Below the pieces are notes generated by a model. The model searched no databases. It worked only from the letters and a program-made list of their open reading frames with translations, and had not been told where the DNA came from. Below, piece by piece: positions 26,445 to 38,378 of a stretch of 64,000 bases of DNA. Every line of letters starts with the position of its first letter. The first letter of the stretch is position 1. Both the position numbers and the translations under genes were made by a program. Origin of the DNA: Lytechinus pictus (lineage: Eukaryota; Echinodermata; Echinoidea; Temnopleuroida; Toxopneustidae); NCBI RefSeq assembly GCF_037042905.1, contig NW_026974140.1, positions 18,154,001 through 18,218,000 on the forward strand, written 5' to 3'.

Positions 26445-27016
26445 TTAAAGAGATGGTCCAGGCTGAAAGTATTTATAGCTTAATAAATAGAATAGAATTC
26501 ACTGAGCAAAATGCCGAAAATTTCATCAAAATCGGATAACAAATAACAAAGTTATTAAATTTTAAAGTTTAGCAATATTTTGTGAAAACAGTCTTCATGA
26601 ATATTCATTAGGTGGGCTGATGATGTCACATCCCCACTTGTTCTTTTGTATTAGGTTTATTCAAATTTTTTCCTCCAAGAACTAGAAAAATTGGATTGAC
26701 AACTGATTTAGTGCATTAGATATTTATTGCTGCAACTTAATTCATTATAAGGGAGACATATTATTCACACAAGTATGAAATAATGAAAAAAAAATGATTT
26801 TATATAATAACATAAGAAAATGGAAAGTGGGGATGTGACATCATCAGCCCACCTAATGAATATTCATGACTGTTTTCACAAAATATTGCTAAACTTTAAA
26901 CTGCTATAACTTTATTAGTTGTTATCCGATTTTGATGACATTTTTGGCATTTTGCTCAGTGAATTCTAATCTATGTATTAAGATATAAATATTTTCAGCC
27001 TGGACCATCCCTTTGA
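26445..27016. mobile_element. TTAA foldback MITE, copy 2
   Basis: It begins TTAAAGAGATGGTCCAGGCT and ends AGCCTGGACCATCCCTTTGA. The arms are about 190 bp and inverted: GCAAAATGCCGAAAATTTCA on the left, TTTTTGGCATTTTGCTCAG on the right. Both arms reach the inner motif CACATCCCCA / GGGGATGTGACATCATC. The loop (about 26640-26820) contains no coding sequence. Confidence 0.88.
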
Positions 27017-28360
27017 TAACATTTTTTTCTTCTTGTATAATAAAATCACTTCTCAAGGAGGAAATGGAAAGCAAATTTTAGAATATCACTATCTTCATAA
27101 ACACCAGTAGCTCATTAAGCTCAATGTACTGTTCAAGGGCTATTTATTAACCCAAAAAAAAACACATTAAGAGGGGGAGCCAGATCTGTTCAATAGCCTC
27201 AAATTAATGCCCCCCCCCCTCTAGAATTCAAAAGATGAAAAAAGCATGTCCAGTACTCTTCTGAAGTAATTGGAATATTAGAATGACAGTCCAATATAAC
27301 TCACATTTATACTGAACCTATGTCAAAGCTTACACAGGTTATAAACAAACTTGTTTCATCAATGTAAAAAAACTTTGTATTGAATCATACAAGGAATTCA
27401 CATAACATTCAAGTTAATAATAATAATAATAATTAAAAGGCACCATTTATTTACGGGTACATGTATAAAACTAAATTTTTATAGTTATTACCAAGGAATA
27501 TTTTACCAAGATTACTGTGATTAAGAACTTGTGGGTTTAAGAATGTTTAAAGAGCAAGTATCTTTTGCACAAGATCAATAATATCATGGCTAATTGAATG
27601 TATTATTGATGAATGCTCAAAGATCATACATTGTGGTAATTGCACACGCCTATAATTCTGTAATTTTTCAAGCAATGACGAGCACCTCTGGCCGAATCCT
27701 CTTCGTCAAGTTCAATTCTCTCAAATTCTAGTAGCGAAGTCTCGTGGTGGGCATGGTCTTATGATAGCATCTCTTGGAAGGCTACTTCCTTCCTGATATC
27801 CGCCATTGTGCCACCGTCAATACTCAAGAAACAAGAGCGCACAGCTTTCAGCCGACAACCATGTATCTGACTCATGCACTCAACTTCATTCTTAAACTCA
27901 CCACACCATAGTCATCTTGAATTTGTTATATGAAATCTCTGCACATACCAAATGATGCAAAAAAAAAATGTACAGTGTATGTAGGCTGTAACATCAAGGT
28001 TTCAATAGCAATCACAGTCAACTCAGTTCCTTTTTAAGCTCTTTTAGGGAGCTCCAGTTTAAAGTATATGTACATGTAGGTTAGTCTTAAAGTTTATTCC
28101 AGTTAGAGTTTCATGTTGATCAGTAAAGTAAAACAATTCAAAACTACATGTATAGTGACTGTAAATTTTCTACTTTCCCACTGTATTATCTTTTAAAAAC
28201 AACTGGCAATGTACAGTACTGTACAGTAGTGTCTTATAATTCAGTTAATTCCCTTCAAGTTGCCCATGCAACCCACCAGGTCACCATACAACAGTTTGTG
28301 TAATTTGCCAAAAGTTGATGTCTACATGTATGTACAGTATGCATGGACAGACAGTTCCAT
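27017..28360. other. intron sequence with a short (TAA)n tract
   Basis: A short TAA microsatellite lies at about 27415-27435 and a poly-C run at about 27211-27220. The GC-richer stretch 27680-27850 has no recognisable product. Confidence 0.4.
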
Positions 28361-29373
28361 GACATTTGCTCTGGCGACAATTGCTCCGCTCTAAATTCAA
28401 CACACTAAATCGAATGACTAACTTCAACCCTGGGTTTAACACTATGTAAACCCATGGACCTATTACGAATGGACATTCAACGAATCCCCTCCCTTGACCC
28501 AAAGACCGTCACCGCTAATCCTTTTATAAACAGAGCGCTGGCAGCTGACACCCATCAAGCCGGTCGTAAAACACGCTCTCACTGATGGACAGCGGAAATC
28601 AATTGTACGCTGCTCCTACCCATTGCGATGTTGTTCGTTCACTTTATCAAAAGCAACGCACAGCAGCGAACGTTAGCGCTATGAAAATGATAGCAGAAAC
28701 AAGAAAACAGGCGTGCATAAACGTATTTTTTACGTACATCGCTAACAACCGGAAATGAAATGCAATGCATTGACATCACCTTGCAGATCCGTATATCTAC
28801 GGCAAAAAAGCAGTTGAAATTTGACGAAAAAATCTGCGGAAAAACGTTAAAATTTCATCTTTTTCGGACAGTATTGATGTCGATAGTAGCGCTTACCTTC
28901 GGTCAGAAGTTGATTTTCATTTGGGCATAAAATTCCACAGGATTGATGAAATTTAACGGGATTTTTTTTTGATGGACAGACGACAATCGCACAATATAAA
29001 CAGCCTAAAATAATGTACTCAAAAACCGGATATGAATTGCGCATTGCATTCTAGGTAATGTAGGGACTTTCCCTATTGGCAATCGGGGCTACAACATGAC
29101 CGTCTTTGGTCGAAAGAGGGCCAGTGATCGATCGGTGACGATCATCGGCCGAAAGGAGCTTGTGTAAACAATCGCCCCGGGCGGTCGTCGTAAAAACCGC
29201 GTAAAGAGAAAGTTAAGGGTTAGACAGCAATTTTGACAGCTGGAAACAGGTGGTGGTCATAAAATGCTCTCGTTGAATGTCCATTCGTAATAGGTCCATG
29301 GTAAACCTAACCCTAAACCTAACATAAAGACAAAATCAAGCCCAGAGCAATTGTCGCAGGAGAAAATGTTGTC
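28361..29373. mobile_element. outer MITE interrupted by a nested element
   Basis: The ends GACATTTGCTCTGGCGACAA and TTGTCGCAGGAGAAAATG (followed by TTGTC) are inverted. The body, TTCAACACACTAAATCGAAT on the left and CTAACCCTAAACCTAAC on the right, matches the 2491-2681 copy, so the two halves belong together. They are separated by the 850-bp insert at 28452-29301. Confidence 0.7.
28452..29301. mobile_element. 850-bp DNA transposon nested in the MITE, 5-bp TSD
   Basis: Perfect long terminal inverted repeats: CCATGGACCTATTACGAATG at 28452 is mirrored by CATTCGTAATAGGTCCATGG ending at 29301, and the identity continues inward through GACATTCAACGA. TAAAC occurs on both sides (28447-28451 and 29302-29306) and is the likely target duplication. 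The insert is more GC-rich than its surroundings. It shows no transposase frame, so it is non-autonomous. The clean ends imply a young insertion. Confidence 0.82.
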
Positions 29374-31347
29374 ACTGGACACACATGTATGTGTGTAATT
29401 TCCTTGATTTACTTTTTCCCCAAAGCCTCTCCTAAGAGGATTAACAAGCCTCAGGAGTCTTCATACATGTCCAACTGGCTATACATGTACTTCTTCCTAG
29501 TGATAATTGAAACTACAGTATAAGCTACTTTGAGATTTAACACAACACATGACATAGGTTGTTTTCAATGTTGATGCTCTAGACCGTTTCGGAAAAATAT
29601 TAGAATTGACGCATTTGAAGAGATAGATCTAGAGCTAACTTTTATATTTCCTTGATTATGATCTGTAAATTTTACTTATATTAATATTACCCATTGGGTC
29701 TGAATATCAGCGTTTTAAATTGCATTCAATCAACTTTCCCTATCTGATTTAGGGCTGATTTACGAGTGGCCTGAGCCTCTAAGTGTGAAAGTGCCGTGAG
29801 GGACCTCGTAGATCAGTCTTTTTAAAAAGTCAAATCAATGTTTAATAGCCAATGCCTTTAAATGTAATGGGTCAAACTGTTCAGAGACGATAGACGTATA
29901 ATATTTATATTTTTACATTGAACGGTCCATCGCTGATCATGTTTGTGTTCTGTGTAATTTTTTTTACTTTTCAATCATGTTCATGATTCATGTGGCTGTT
30001 TAAATTTGAAAATCAACATTGAAAACACACCAAGACAAGTGGAACCGACAGGCTATCTTGAAATCTGATTGATATTTCCCAATTCTCATTTTGAGATGAC
30101 ATACATATGTACATTATACATGTACATGCACATGTATGAACATGGCAGGGTGCATTTGTACAGAAATTTTTGAATTTTTGAAAATAAATTTGGATGAATG
30201 CAGCATACAGTGTAGTCCCAAGACAAAAACCAATATTATTGTGCCAAACATTTACTGAAATCAGTTTTACATTTTTATATAAAGTACCTTGATTACCTTC
30301 ATTGTATTTATGTTTATACATGTATATTATGTACAGTATAGTACTACAGATTGCTTTCTACAGGATATTTTGAGTTAACAATGCATTGAATAGGGTTGAC
30401 ATTTGCAGTAGACTATAGCATTACATTCCATAGGGTTTTAATGAATACAGAGCTTTGCTGTTTACAAGCTTTGTACTGAATTCCAGGACCAAAGAAAGAT
30501 AATGGACATTTATAAAGTTCTGCTCGTTCCACATGGTTAAGCAAAACAAAGTAAGGACAGGCACCTCTGAACGTAGAACTGCACAGGAAAATAAATTGGA
30601 AATGATAAAATCTATTTGGTATTTTGTTTTTTTAGCTACATGTACAGTACATGTAATTCGAATAAAATTCTTTATCTGTTCATAGTGTAAGGACAGTTGT
30701 TTGTCTTCTTTTTTTTAAAGGGTATTTTTTGTTTTGGGCTTTCACCATGGAACATTCTGACAAAATAAAACCTGAAGTTTAAAATGACTGTGCATAAGGA
30801 AAACTTATGGAGTATATACCTGTCCTGTCTTTTGACTCACCACTACAAGGTATGACAGGAAGTAATTAATGATTAGAAAGGGATAACATGTTGAAGGAAG
30901 GGGACTCAAGAGACCCTAAATTAATGATCAGGATGAGGTCAGTGTAGCTGAACTGTAGGATTACAGACTAATAGTATAATTTAAATTACCTGTATGTTAT
31001 TGTGTTTGTACATGTAGATGAACAAGAAGGTTCCATTGATCAGGCTACATGTATACGTATGCCTAACACTTATTTCCAAATCGGCCTATTTGATATCCTT
31101 AAATTTGATTTTTTTTTTCTCCTTCTTTTCTCCTAAAAGGGGACGGAAAACATATCAGCTAAAACATTTGTTTGAAATACCCATATCAAAGAATATCAAT
31201 AAAATAGTACCAGTATACATGTACACGGTACATGTATGTGAGGTGATATTGGTGTATTATATAGGGTAAAAACATTTGTTAATGATAGGATATTATTGAT
31301 GATATACTGTACAATACTCTTGTACTGCCACATATTTCATTTGCAAT
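29374..31347. other. intron sequence, nothing recognised
   Basis: AT-rich intron with scattered TACATGTA words (for example 30115-30135 and 30635-30655). I see no exon or bounded repeat. Confidence 0.4.
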
Positions 31348-32150
31348 GTTCTTTGGGCTACATCTAAAGTGTCAACTACCAATATATTTCTCCTGCAAAA
31401 GAAAGCAGTTCGCATATGTACTGGGTCTGGTTACAGAGACCATACGAATCCCTTAATTGTAAAGCTGAACATGTGAAGTGCTTGAAGGTAGAGGATATAA
31501 ATTTTTTTGAAAACTGCCTTTTATGTTTCGTTTTAATGCCAATATGCTGCCTGACTCATTTTCTTCAATGTTTCAGCCTAACAGCACTGTCCATTCATAT
31601 AGCACGAGACAGTCATCGAACATACATTTGGTTAATACCCCCCCCCCCCAACGCATTAGCTCATAAATCAATCAGACACCGTGGTTCAGATGTTTGGAAT
31701 TCTCTTCCACATAATATTAGAAATTTGAAAACCTCACATTCTTTTAAATTGGCTGTAAAGCACAATCTCCTTTCAAAATTACAGAATCTGTAAAGTGCTA
31801 CATGTAGTAACGTATGCATGTAAGTAATTTTGTTTTCTTTCTTTCTTTTCTTCGTAACTTACCATATATTCATAACAATTTGAAACTTAATTGTTATATC
31901 TCGGCAGTCTATCACTTTTTATATTCTTCTCTTTCTTTCCTCTCTTCCTTATTCTTACATTTTTATTTTGTTTTCTTAGATGCAAAACCAGTTTAAAGGT
32001 GCTTCAACCAATCAAGCTTTTAGCTTATGTTGCAACACCTTTGTATGTTCATTATTTACTTGTTTCATATATATATTTATATATTATCTGTGTATTCTTT
32101 TACATTGTCCATTGTGAACATGCATGAATAAATAAATAAATAAATAAAAT
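31348..32150 (+). mobile_element. 5'-truncated non-LTR retrotransposon (LINE), 3' end
   Basis: One frame from 31348 encodes VLWATSKVSTTNIFLLQKKA followed by VRICTGSGYRDHTNPL. After a frame change it gives LKVEDINFFENCLLC, and later ALAHKSIRHRGSDVWNSLPH with a Phe-Lys-Leu-Ala-Val-Lys-His tail, ending at 31793. These are the classic last segments of CR1/L2/Jockey-type reverse-transcriptase ORFs (the LQKKA-R-I, NPL, and S-R-G--WNSLP motifs). A poly-C run near 31640 and at least one frameshift show decay. A 3' UTR of about 330 bp ends in an (AATA)n microsatellite at 32126-32150, the expected LINE tail. No upstream RT core is present, as expected from truncated reverse transcription. Confidence 0.8.
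32126..32150 (+). repeat. (AATA)n microsatellite, LINE tail
   Basis: Six near-perfect tetranucleotide units end the LINE fragment. Confidence 0.85.
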
Positions 32151-35100
32151 ATGGTGATAAAATGCACTCGCAGGATTCCTGTGGAAACAATGTGACTTTG
32201 AATTTTGACTTGTAAGGTGTCTAAAATATAACTTTAACAATACCAGAGGCAGATTTCAAATACTTGTTGTACTACAGTACATAATAACCCCATTCGGAAC
32301 TGTATTTAACATCCATATTTCTCATATTACTGTACATGAACATAAAGTAGGCCTTTAGTAAGTGTAGTGTAGGTCTTGTCTTCTGCATGTAATATCAGAG
32401 ACCTGAACCAGAGTCTTCCTGTCAGGCTATCATATGACCTTCTGAGGTCAACAGCTGTCATCACTTCAACATATATCTTGCCGACATCTTAGCTCAGATG
32501 ATATGCATGGGATCTACCTCTACCTGTACAGACAGGACGTTCAACATATCACCATTGCAACACAAAAGGTTGCTGAAATTTATGAAAAGAAATTGAAAAC
32601 CATTGCAAATATTCAAATACCCAGAAATGGACAATTTCTTGACACCAAAATATATGTACAACTCAGATTTCCCTAGCAAAACAAATGAAAAGTACAGAGA
32701 CATAATGGAAGTCATATCATCATGTCATGATAAACTGATTGAACTCAGTGCACTTTTGGAGGAAGGTCACAGGTAAACATGTTCTAATGCATCTTACATG
32801 ATCATGGGCATAGAAAAAAAATATTCTTAAACATGTGCATGCGAGCATACAATGTAGATATTTTTGGGGGAAAATTAATCTGAGAGACAAAGTATGAATA
32901 CACTGTAGGATATGTGTAAAATACAGTTGTGAATCAGATTTTAAGGTTTTGTATCAGCTTGTTCACCATATGAATTGTTCCTCCAATCTCAACAAAAACA
33001 TATGGTGAAAGCTAACGGTCATTTGCTCATGCCGCCCGGTTTTATACAACTTTTCAAATTCCCTTATTAAAGCAACTGATACAGTAGACAAATTGAAACA
33101 GCTCTTATAACTAAGTTTACATGTCCTCAATTCAATAAAGTGATCTCGGATTCAAACGAGGGTTGATGCACAAGTGGTTTCTGACCAGCCTCAGTATTGA
33201 TTGTTAATAATCTGCCATGCATGACAGATTTTATCTAAAATCTAAGAGGTTGGACGCCATCAAATTGTGAATACCTAAAAATTATTATTTTTCTCTCAGA
33301 TATATACTGTATACTGTATTCATGAGTAATTATATGATCACCATGTTTGAAAAATATAGAAACACCTCAACAATGAAAGATGTACACTGTACGGTAGGCT
33401 GATTAAGCTAAAATTAACATCTGAAATTTAATTACTTGGATTAATGCTCTTTTTGTCAAGAAATCCAAAGGAGAAGAAGAAACATAATTTCTTAAAGATT
33501 AGATTAGAAACTATTGTTTATCTGTAATTATTCAAATATGAAGAAGTAAACACATATTTTGCCAAAAATAAATTGTGGTATACTTCACACAATCTTCAAT
33601 AGCTTCCAGTGTGAAATTAACTAATGTTTAAAGCTACACATAATTTACAAAACATACATTATTCGAAGAATAAAAAAAGTAATGGTAATTGGTCAAATAA
33701 CGAAAATAGGGGGTAGGGTTTTTTTTCTTTCATTTTTTTGTATTTTCCCTCTTCAGTCCTTTATTTCATTTCATCTTTGTTCCCTGAATATTCAATACTA
33801 AAAATACAATTTCTTATCCTTAGAAAAAATGAATGAAAGATGATTTTATTTTCCAGGTAGAAAATTTTACTGTATGCATGTCCAGTGCTAATAAAGACAT
33901 TCAAAATTCCACTCTGGAGGCTGTATTATAACATAAACCAGAATGATGCACAGATATGTCTCCATTCATCATTCATTACAAATTTGCTATACACCCGATT
34001 GAACATAATCCAAGATTTTGGACCTGAACTGAAGTTGTGAATGACAGATTTAATAACATTTCCTATTTCCTATCCATGAGGAGTCATGGAAGCTCAAAGT
34101 CAACTTCTAAAAGGTCTCATTTTCCTCCTCACTTTCTTCCTCCTCCTTTCATCTCCTTCTCCATATCTTTATTATCCTTCTCATCATCCTCCTTTTCCTG
34201 ATTCTTCTCCTCTTCTGCCAAGAGCCTTACATTTTCCATCTTCAATAAATTTTGCAGACAAATTGCTGAACAGGTGCATATGGGGTTGGATTCTTCTTTA
34301 AATGTGCGCAAGTAAAAAACAGTATCTGTAATTTCATTTTGATACCAAATTTTGCATTTTGGTAGATCTAACTTACAATTTTTACATTGTCCAATAATTG
34401 GTAAATTTTCACCAAAACGTGATACCAGTAGCCTGAGTAGGATATTTATTGCCAAAGCAATTCATAGAGCACCAACTAAATTCACAATAAAGAATAGTAT
34501 AAATATTGAATTAAAGACTAGATCTTGTCAACCTATCTTTAATCTGGTGAAAACTTCTTATTCTCACTGTATTCCTTTCATATTCTTTTGGATCTACTAT
34601 AACTTGGTCAATCTAGACTCTTGGCATTGATTTCCAGTTGACACTTGTCTTGGTACAACAAACTAATCAATGATGAAGATAATTGAAGATAATTTTAGCT
34701 AATTAAGACACAAGACTGATGGTTACAGGTTTATCTGCATGCAAATTTTAACTTGTACTTGTAGACATTGAATTTATTTTTCAATTTACATCTAAATTTC
34801 AATTTATTCAAATCTGATCCCTCAACTTCAGGAATAGATTTATTACAAAGTACATTAAAATTAATACAAAATGATCCAATCCAAGGCATTAACTTAATAA
34901 AGGGCAACAATACTTGTTGTGTTGGAATAATTGGTACACACCTTCCCTGAATTTGATCAGAAAAAAGACTGAGTTCAGAAAAGAAATCATATCTTACTTG
35001 TCTCACTTAGGCCCATTTCAATATATTATAACAACTAAGGCTGCAACTGATATTTTAAAACGTTTAAATTCTGTCAAAATTTAACCAAAGCTCATCAAGT

Positions 35101-35249
35101 TAATCATATCCAAATCTATCTATATGCTCCAACTTCACCTTCCATCTGTTGGCTGAAGAAGGGTGGTCTACATAAATTGGATGCGTGCGCATCACCATGC
35201 ACAACTACATGAACAACACACAACACACCAATGAGTGTATGGGACTTAC
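32151..35249. other. proximal part of the giant intron
   Basis: Mostly unassigned AT-rich sequence. The minus-strand stretch 34129-34455 is open for 108 codons and encodes a Cys-containing segment followed by a Glu/Lys-rich tail. It is discussed as a finding, not called as a gene. Confidence 0.35.
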
Positions 35250-35403
35250 TTCGTGCAGCAGTGAGGAGAGCCTTCCCGTCACGAATGAGCTCTTTGATTG
35301 CCTTGTTAGTCCTCTCAAGTTCATTCTCATGAGCTCGTAATTTCTCCCGAAATTCAGGACTATCTAGATAGCATTCACTGAATTCAAGCGGTGACAAAAC
35401 CAT
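35250..35403 (-). CDS. ARHGAP26-like: GRAF/oligophrenin-family RhoGAP, exon 1 (start codon, BAR domain)
   Basis: The coding part of the first exon is 51 codons plus one base. The ATG lies at 35403-35401 on the minus strand and the donor GTAAGT directly follows 35250. The peptide begins [20 protein letters not shown] and continues [20 protein letters not shown], then [11 protein letters not shown]. This is the N-terminal helix of the BAR domain of the GRAF/oligophrenin RhoGAPs (human family members share the LEFS-C-LDSP-FRE and ELE-TNK-IK motifs). These proteins use the BAR and PH domains to bind curved, PIP2-rich membrane and the RhoGAP domain to inactivate RhoA or Cdc42; they act in clathrin-independent endocytosis and in neuronal and muscle cells. 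The start agrees with the family start. The next exon is at 1194-1289. The family assignment is firm. Whether this is the GRAF or the OPHN1 orthologue is open, because invertebrates may have one ancestral gene. Confidence 0.92.
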
Positions 35404-35660
35404 GATGATTGTTGGATAAATTCCATGTATACTGTAAAAATCCTAAAAGTGGGCGCTTCCCGACTTGAGCAGCAAGCAGTAAATTGTACTGAGCTGCGCT
35501 GCGCGTGCTGCATATGCGCTGGATGGGCGAAATTATTACACGCAAACTTAATGAGATCCGGGAACTTTTTGTGCGCGCGTTAGCAATCAAATCGACCGCG
35601 CGCACCCCAAATAAAATAGATAGCATAGATGGGGCACTTCCACTGAGTTTATCAGCGCAT
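35404..35660 (-). promoter_or_regulatory. likely promoter / 5' UTR of the GRAF-family gene
   Basis: Directly upstream of the start codon is a stretch with many CpG and GCGC words (35490-35600: GCTGCGCTGCGCGTGCTGC, GTGCGCGCGTTAGC, CGACCGCGCGCACC) in otherwise AT-rich DNA. This looks like a CpG-rich start region. No TATA box was identified and the transcription start is not determined. Confidence 0.4.
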
Positions 35661-35894
35661 CTAAATGTCATGGAATTAAAGGTGATACACTATAGGTGCA
35701 ATTATTTGGTATTTCTGGCCCGCACCCCCTCTCATTCTACCCAAAAGAATACACACCACTTTTTAATGAAATTAATTGTCCCTCCACTTACTAACCCTGA
35801 GCGATTTCGTTAATCTTGTCCTCAAATAAAAGTTGCGCCCTTATTGAAATGAGAATGGCACTTATTTTCCTCATAACTTCATTCCAGTGCTCCA

Positions 35895-36330
35895 TTGTTA
35901 AAGGTCAAGTCCACCTAAAAAATGTTGATTTGAATCAATAGGGAAAATCGGACGACAAGCATAATGCTGAAAATGTCACCAAAAACGGATGTAAAATAAG
36001 AAAGTTATGAGATTTTGAAGTTTCGCTTATTTTTCACCAAATATATAATTGCACAATAGTATTTTAGTCACATGCAAAAGAGATAATCGACGATGTCCCT
36101 CATTCACTATCTCTTTTTTTTTTTTTCACTGTTTGAACTAAACCTCATATCAATTTTTACAGATTTGGAAATAAAGACCAACTCGACTGAACTGTAAATT
36201 TTTAAACAATGGTTACCGTATTCCACCTGGGAGAAATAAAAAAAATTTTCACAGGACAATGAGAAGGAGAAAATGTGAATATTTCATATAATAAAATTAA
36301 AAAAGAATCGAAATAGTTAACTTATTAGTT
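35895..36330. mobile_element. partial MITE (TTAAAGGTCAAGTCCACC end)
   Basis: It starts TTAAAGGTCAAGTCCACC and continues with an ATAATGCTGAAAATGTCACC phrase and AAGAAAGTTATGAGATTTTG. The layout matches the TTAA foldback arms, but it is a separate family. The mirrored right end was not found, so the element is truncated or decayed. The right boundary is set only by the hAT MITE that follows. Confidence 0.45.
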
Positions 36331-36334
36331 GAAG

Positions 36335-36589
36335 CACTAGCGTACCTACGGGGGAGGGGCAGACTGCCCCCTGACGAGTCACAACCCATGCAAGGGACAT
36401 ATCCCTGCCCCCTGACGAGTCTTGAAGACCTTTTTTTTTTTTTTTTTTTTTTTTTGCTTGTCAATTTTTTTGGCGGACGAGATCCTTTATTTGTAGTTGA
36501 AGACCTTTTTTTTTTTTTTTCCTTGTCAAATTTTTTGGCGGACGAATTTGCCCCCCCCCCCCCTGTGGAAAATCCTAGGTACGCCACTG
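36335..36589. mobile_element. hAT MITE, 255 bp, 8-bp TSD
   Basis: The ends are CACTAGCGTACCTACGGGG and CCTAGGTACGCCACTG. They are flanked by AGTTGAAG (36327-36334) and ACTTGAAG (36590-36597), a 7-of-8 target duplication. CA-starting ends plus an 8-bp TSD identify the hAT superfamily. Inside, the phrase GAAGACC-poly(T)-CTTGTCAA-TTTTTTGGCGGACGA occurs twice. The same core appears in the elements at 42674 and 53750. Confidence 0.82.
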
Positions 36590-37577
36590 ACTTGAAGTGA
36601 TGTTTTGGAGTTGATCCAAATTATAAGAATAAAGTCAGCATTTTTTCACTGTCAATTCTGTCTTCATTCTAAAAATCAGTTAGCTCCTACATTAAGCTTT
36701 CTTAAAACCGAGATCAACAGTTCGGAAACCAATTTCCAGAAAATTTTCCAATTCACACATTCAGGAGGGGGTAGAAGAAAGGACAATTTGAGAAGAGTTT
36801 TAATTCTATTCTATAATACCCATATGGGATTTCTCTCTTGACATGCTTGACGCAAGCCATTTAACCTGTTAACAATTTTGTTACAGAGCCATACTAATAT
36901 TGAATCACCACTCGTTAAGAATTTGTTTGTCATCAGTGTTGTTTGTTTTCATTATGCATTCATTATTAATGTTGTTTCATCATGACTTTATTCAAGTTCA
37001 AAGACACTGATATACAATATATACATAAAGAGACCAGGTCCATCGTTTCCATTCCAAACAAATGGCAGGTCAGTACATGGATTACAAGACAAGTAATACG
37101 TATATATACCAATATAGAGAATTATTTAGAGTAACATAAATGCAGGAAAATAATTAGTTAAAGCTGTCGTTGATATCACGTTGGAAAAAAAACACTCAAT
37201 CAGTCTTCTAAATCAGAGCTGGATATGTAAATGGAATTAATCAACTACTGCATACAACCTGAAATGTACAGACAACATTACGAGAGGTGTTTTGTACCCA
37301 ATTTCCACTACGGTATCTTCTTAATTATTATCATTATATATACGGCTGTGATTAATACAAAATTTATCCCAAAAAATAGGACTGCAGGGATTTAGTGATA
37401 TTACCATTTACTTCTCCCAATTTTATTTAGGCCTACTAGACACTCTGACGTATATAGTGCTAAATATAAAGGGACTTTACATTTAAAATATTGTCTCACG
37501 TATTTTTTTCTAGGGCCAATGTGCTATCAATTTTGTTTAAGTCATTAAAATTAGGCCTAATATATGCTGGGAATGTA

Positions 37578-38168
37578 TTAAAGGGATGGTCCAGGCTGAA
37601 AATATTTATATCTTAATACATATAGTATAATTCACTGAGCAATATGCCGAAAATTTCATCAAAATTGGATAACAAATAATAAAGTTATTGAAGTTTAAAG
37701 TTGAGCAATATTTTGTGAAAACAGCCGTCATGAATATTCATTAGGTGGGCTGATGATGTCATATCTCCAAGTTCCGTTTTCTTATATGTTATTACATAAA
37801 ATCATAATTTTTTTCATTATTTCATACTTGTGTGAATAATATGTCTCCCTCATAATGAAATAAATTGTAGCAATAAATATCTAATGCACTAAATCAGTTG
37901 TCAATCCAATTTTTCTAGTTCTTGGAGGAAAAAAAATTGATTTAACCTAATTTCATATAATAAAATACAAAAGAACAAGTGGAGATGTGACATCATCAGC
38001 CCACCTAATGGATATTCATGACGACTGTTTTCACAAAATATTGCTAAACTTTAAAATTCAATAACTTTATTTGTTATCCGATTTTGATGAAATTTTCGGC
38101 ATTTTGCTCAGTGAATTCTACTCCATTTATTAAGCTATAAATGCTTTCAGCCCGGGCCATCCCTTTAA
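37578..38168. mobile_element. TTAA foldback MITE, copy 3
   Basis: It begins TTAAAGGGATGGTCCAGGCT and ends GCCCGGGCCATCCCTTTAA. The long inverted arms carry ATGCCGAAAATTTCATC and TGATGAAATTTTCGGCAT. The loop contains AATCAGTTGTCAATCCAATT, also present in copies 2 and 4 (in copy 2 in inverted orientation). It lies about 140 bp from the first tRNA gene. Confidence 0.9.
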
Positions 38169-38306
38169 ACACAAGAAGAATGCAAATGATGTAACGGTAA
38201 ATATATTAGGAACATGCTAAGGAACAATGTATTGATATGAGTATTGTGATCATAACCGTTTACTGTAAGGAATGAAAAATAAAATGATTTAGTAAAAAAC
38301 TACAAT

Positions 38307-38378
38307 TGATCCCGACGTGATTTGAACACGCAACCTTCTGATCTGGAGTCAGACGCGCTACCGTTGCGCCACGGAATC
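38307..38378 (-). tRNA. tRNA-Trp(CCA): tRNA-Trp (CCA), copy 1
   Basis: This is a 72-nt cloverleaf on the minus strand with no intron. The acceptor stem GATTCCG pairs with CGGGATC (one T-G pair), followed by discriminator A. The A box (TGGCGCAACGG) sits in the D arm, the anticodon loop CTCCAGA has anticodon CCA, and the T arm carries the B box (GTTCAAATC). CCA reads the UGG tryptophan codon. A run of six T on the minus strand (38294-38299) lies just downstream and would stop RNA polymerase III. The second copy at 38769-38840 is identical over the gene body. Confidence 0.96.

Larger units (their letters stand above)
1290..35249 (-). other. giant first intron of the GRAF-family gene (~34 kb)
   Basis: This is the interval between the donor after exon 1 (35249/35248, GTAAGT) and the acceptor before exon 2 (1290-1292, CAG). 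The two exons are in compatible phase, and their joined peptide is continuous relative to the GRAF/OPHN1 family. Almost everything in it that I can identify is transposon-derived, and the elements are listed separately. No convincing internal exon was found. Confidence 0.8.

Noticed and set aside
26445-27016. microRNA precursor reading of the foldback arms
   Set aside because: The arms are far longer than a pre-miRNA and are dispersed repeats. A small-RNA source is possible, but a miRNA gene is not supported.
34086-34301. Pro/Ser-rich plus-strand frame
   Set aside because: It is a pyrimidine-rich low-complexity tract. The opposite strand gives the more plausible frame.
36297-36600. Open frames on both strands with poly-Lys or poly-Phe
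   Set aside because: They are produced by the poly-T and poly-C runs of the hAT MITE at 36335-36589.
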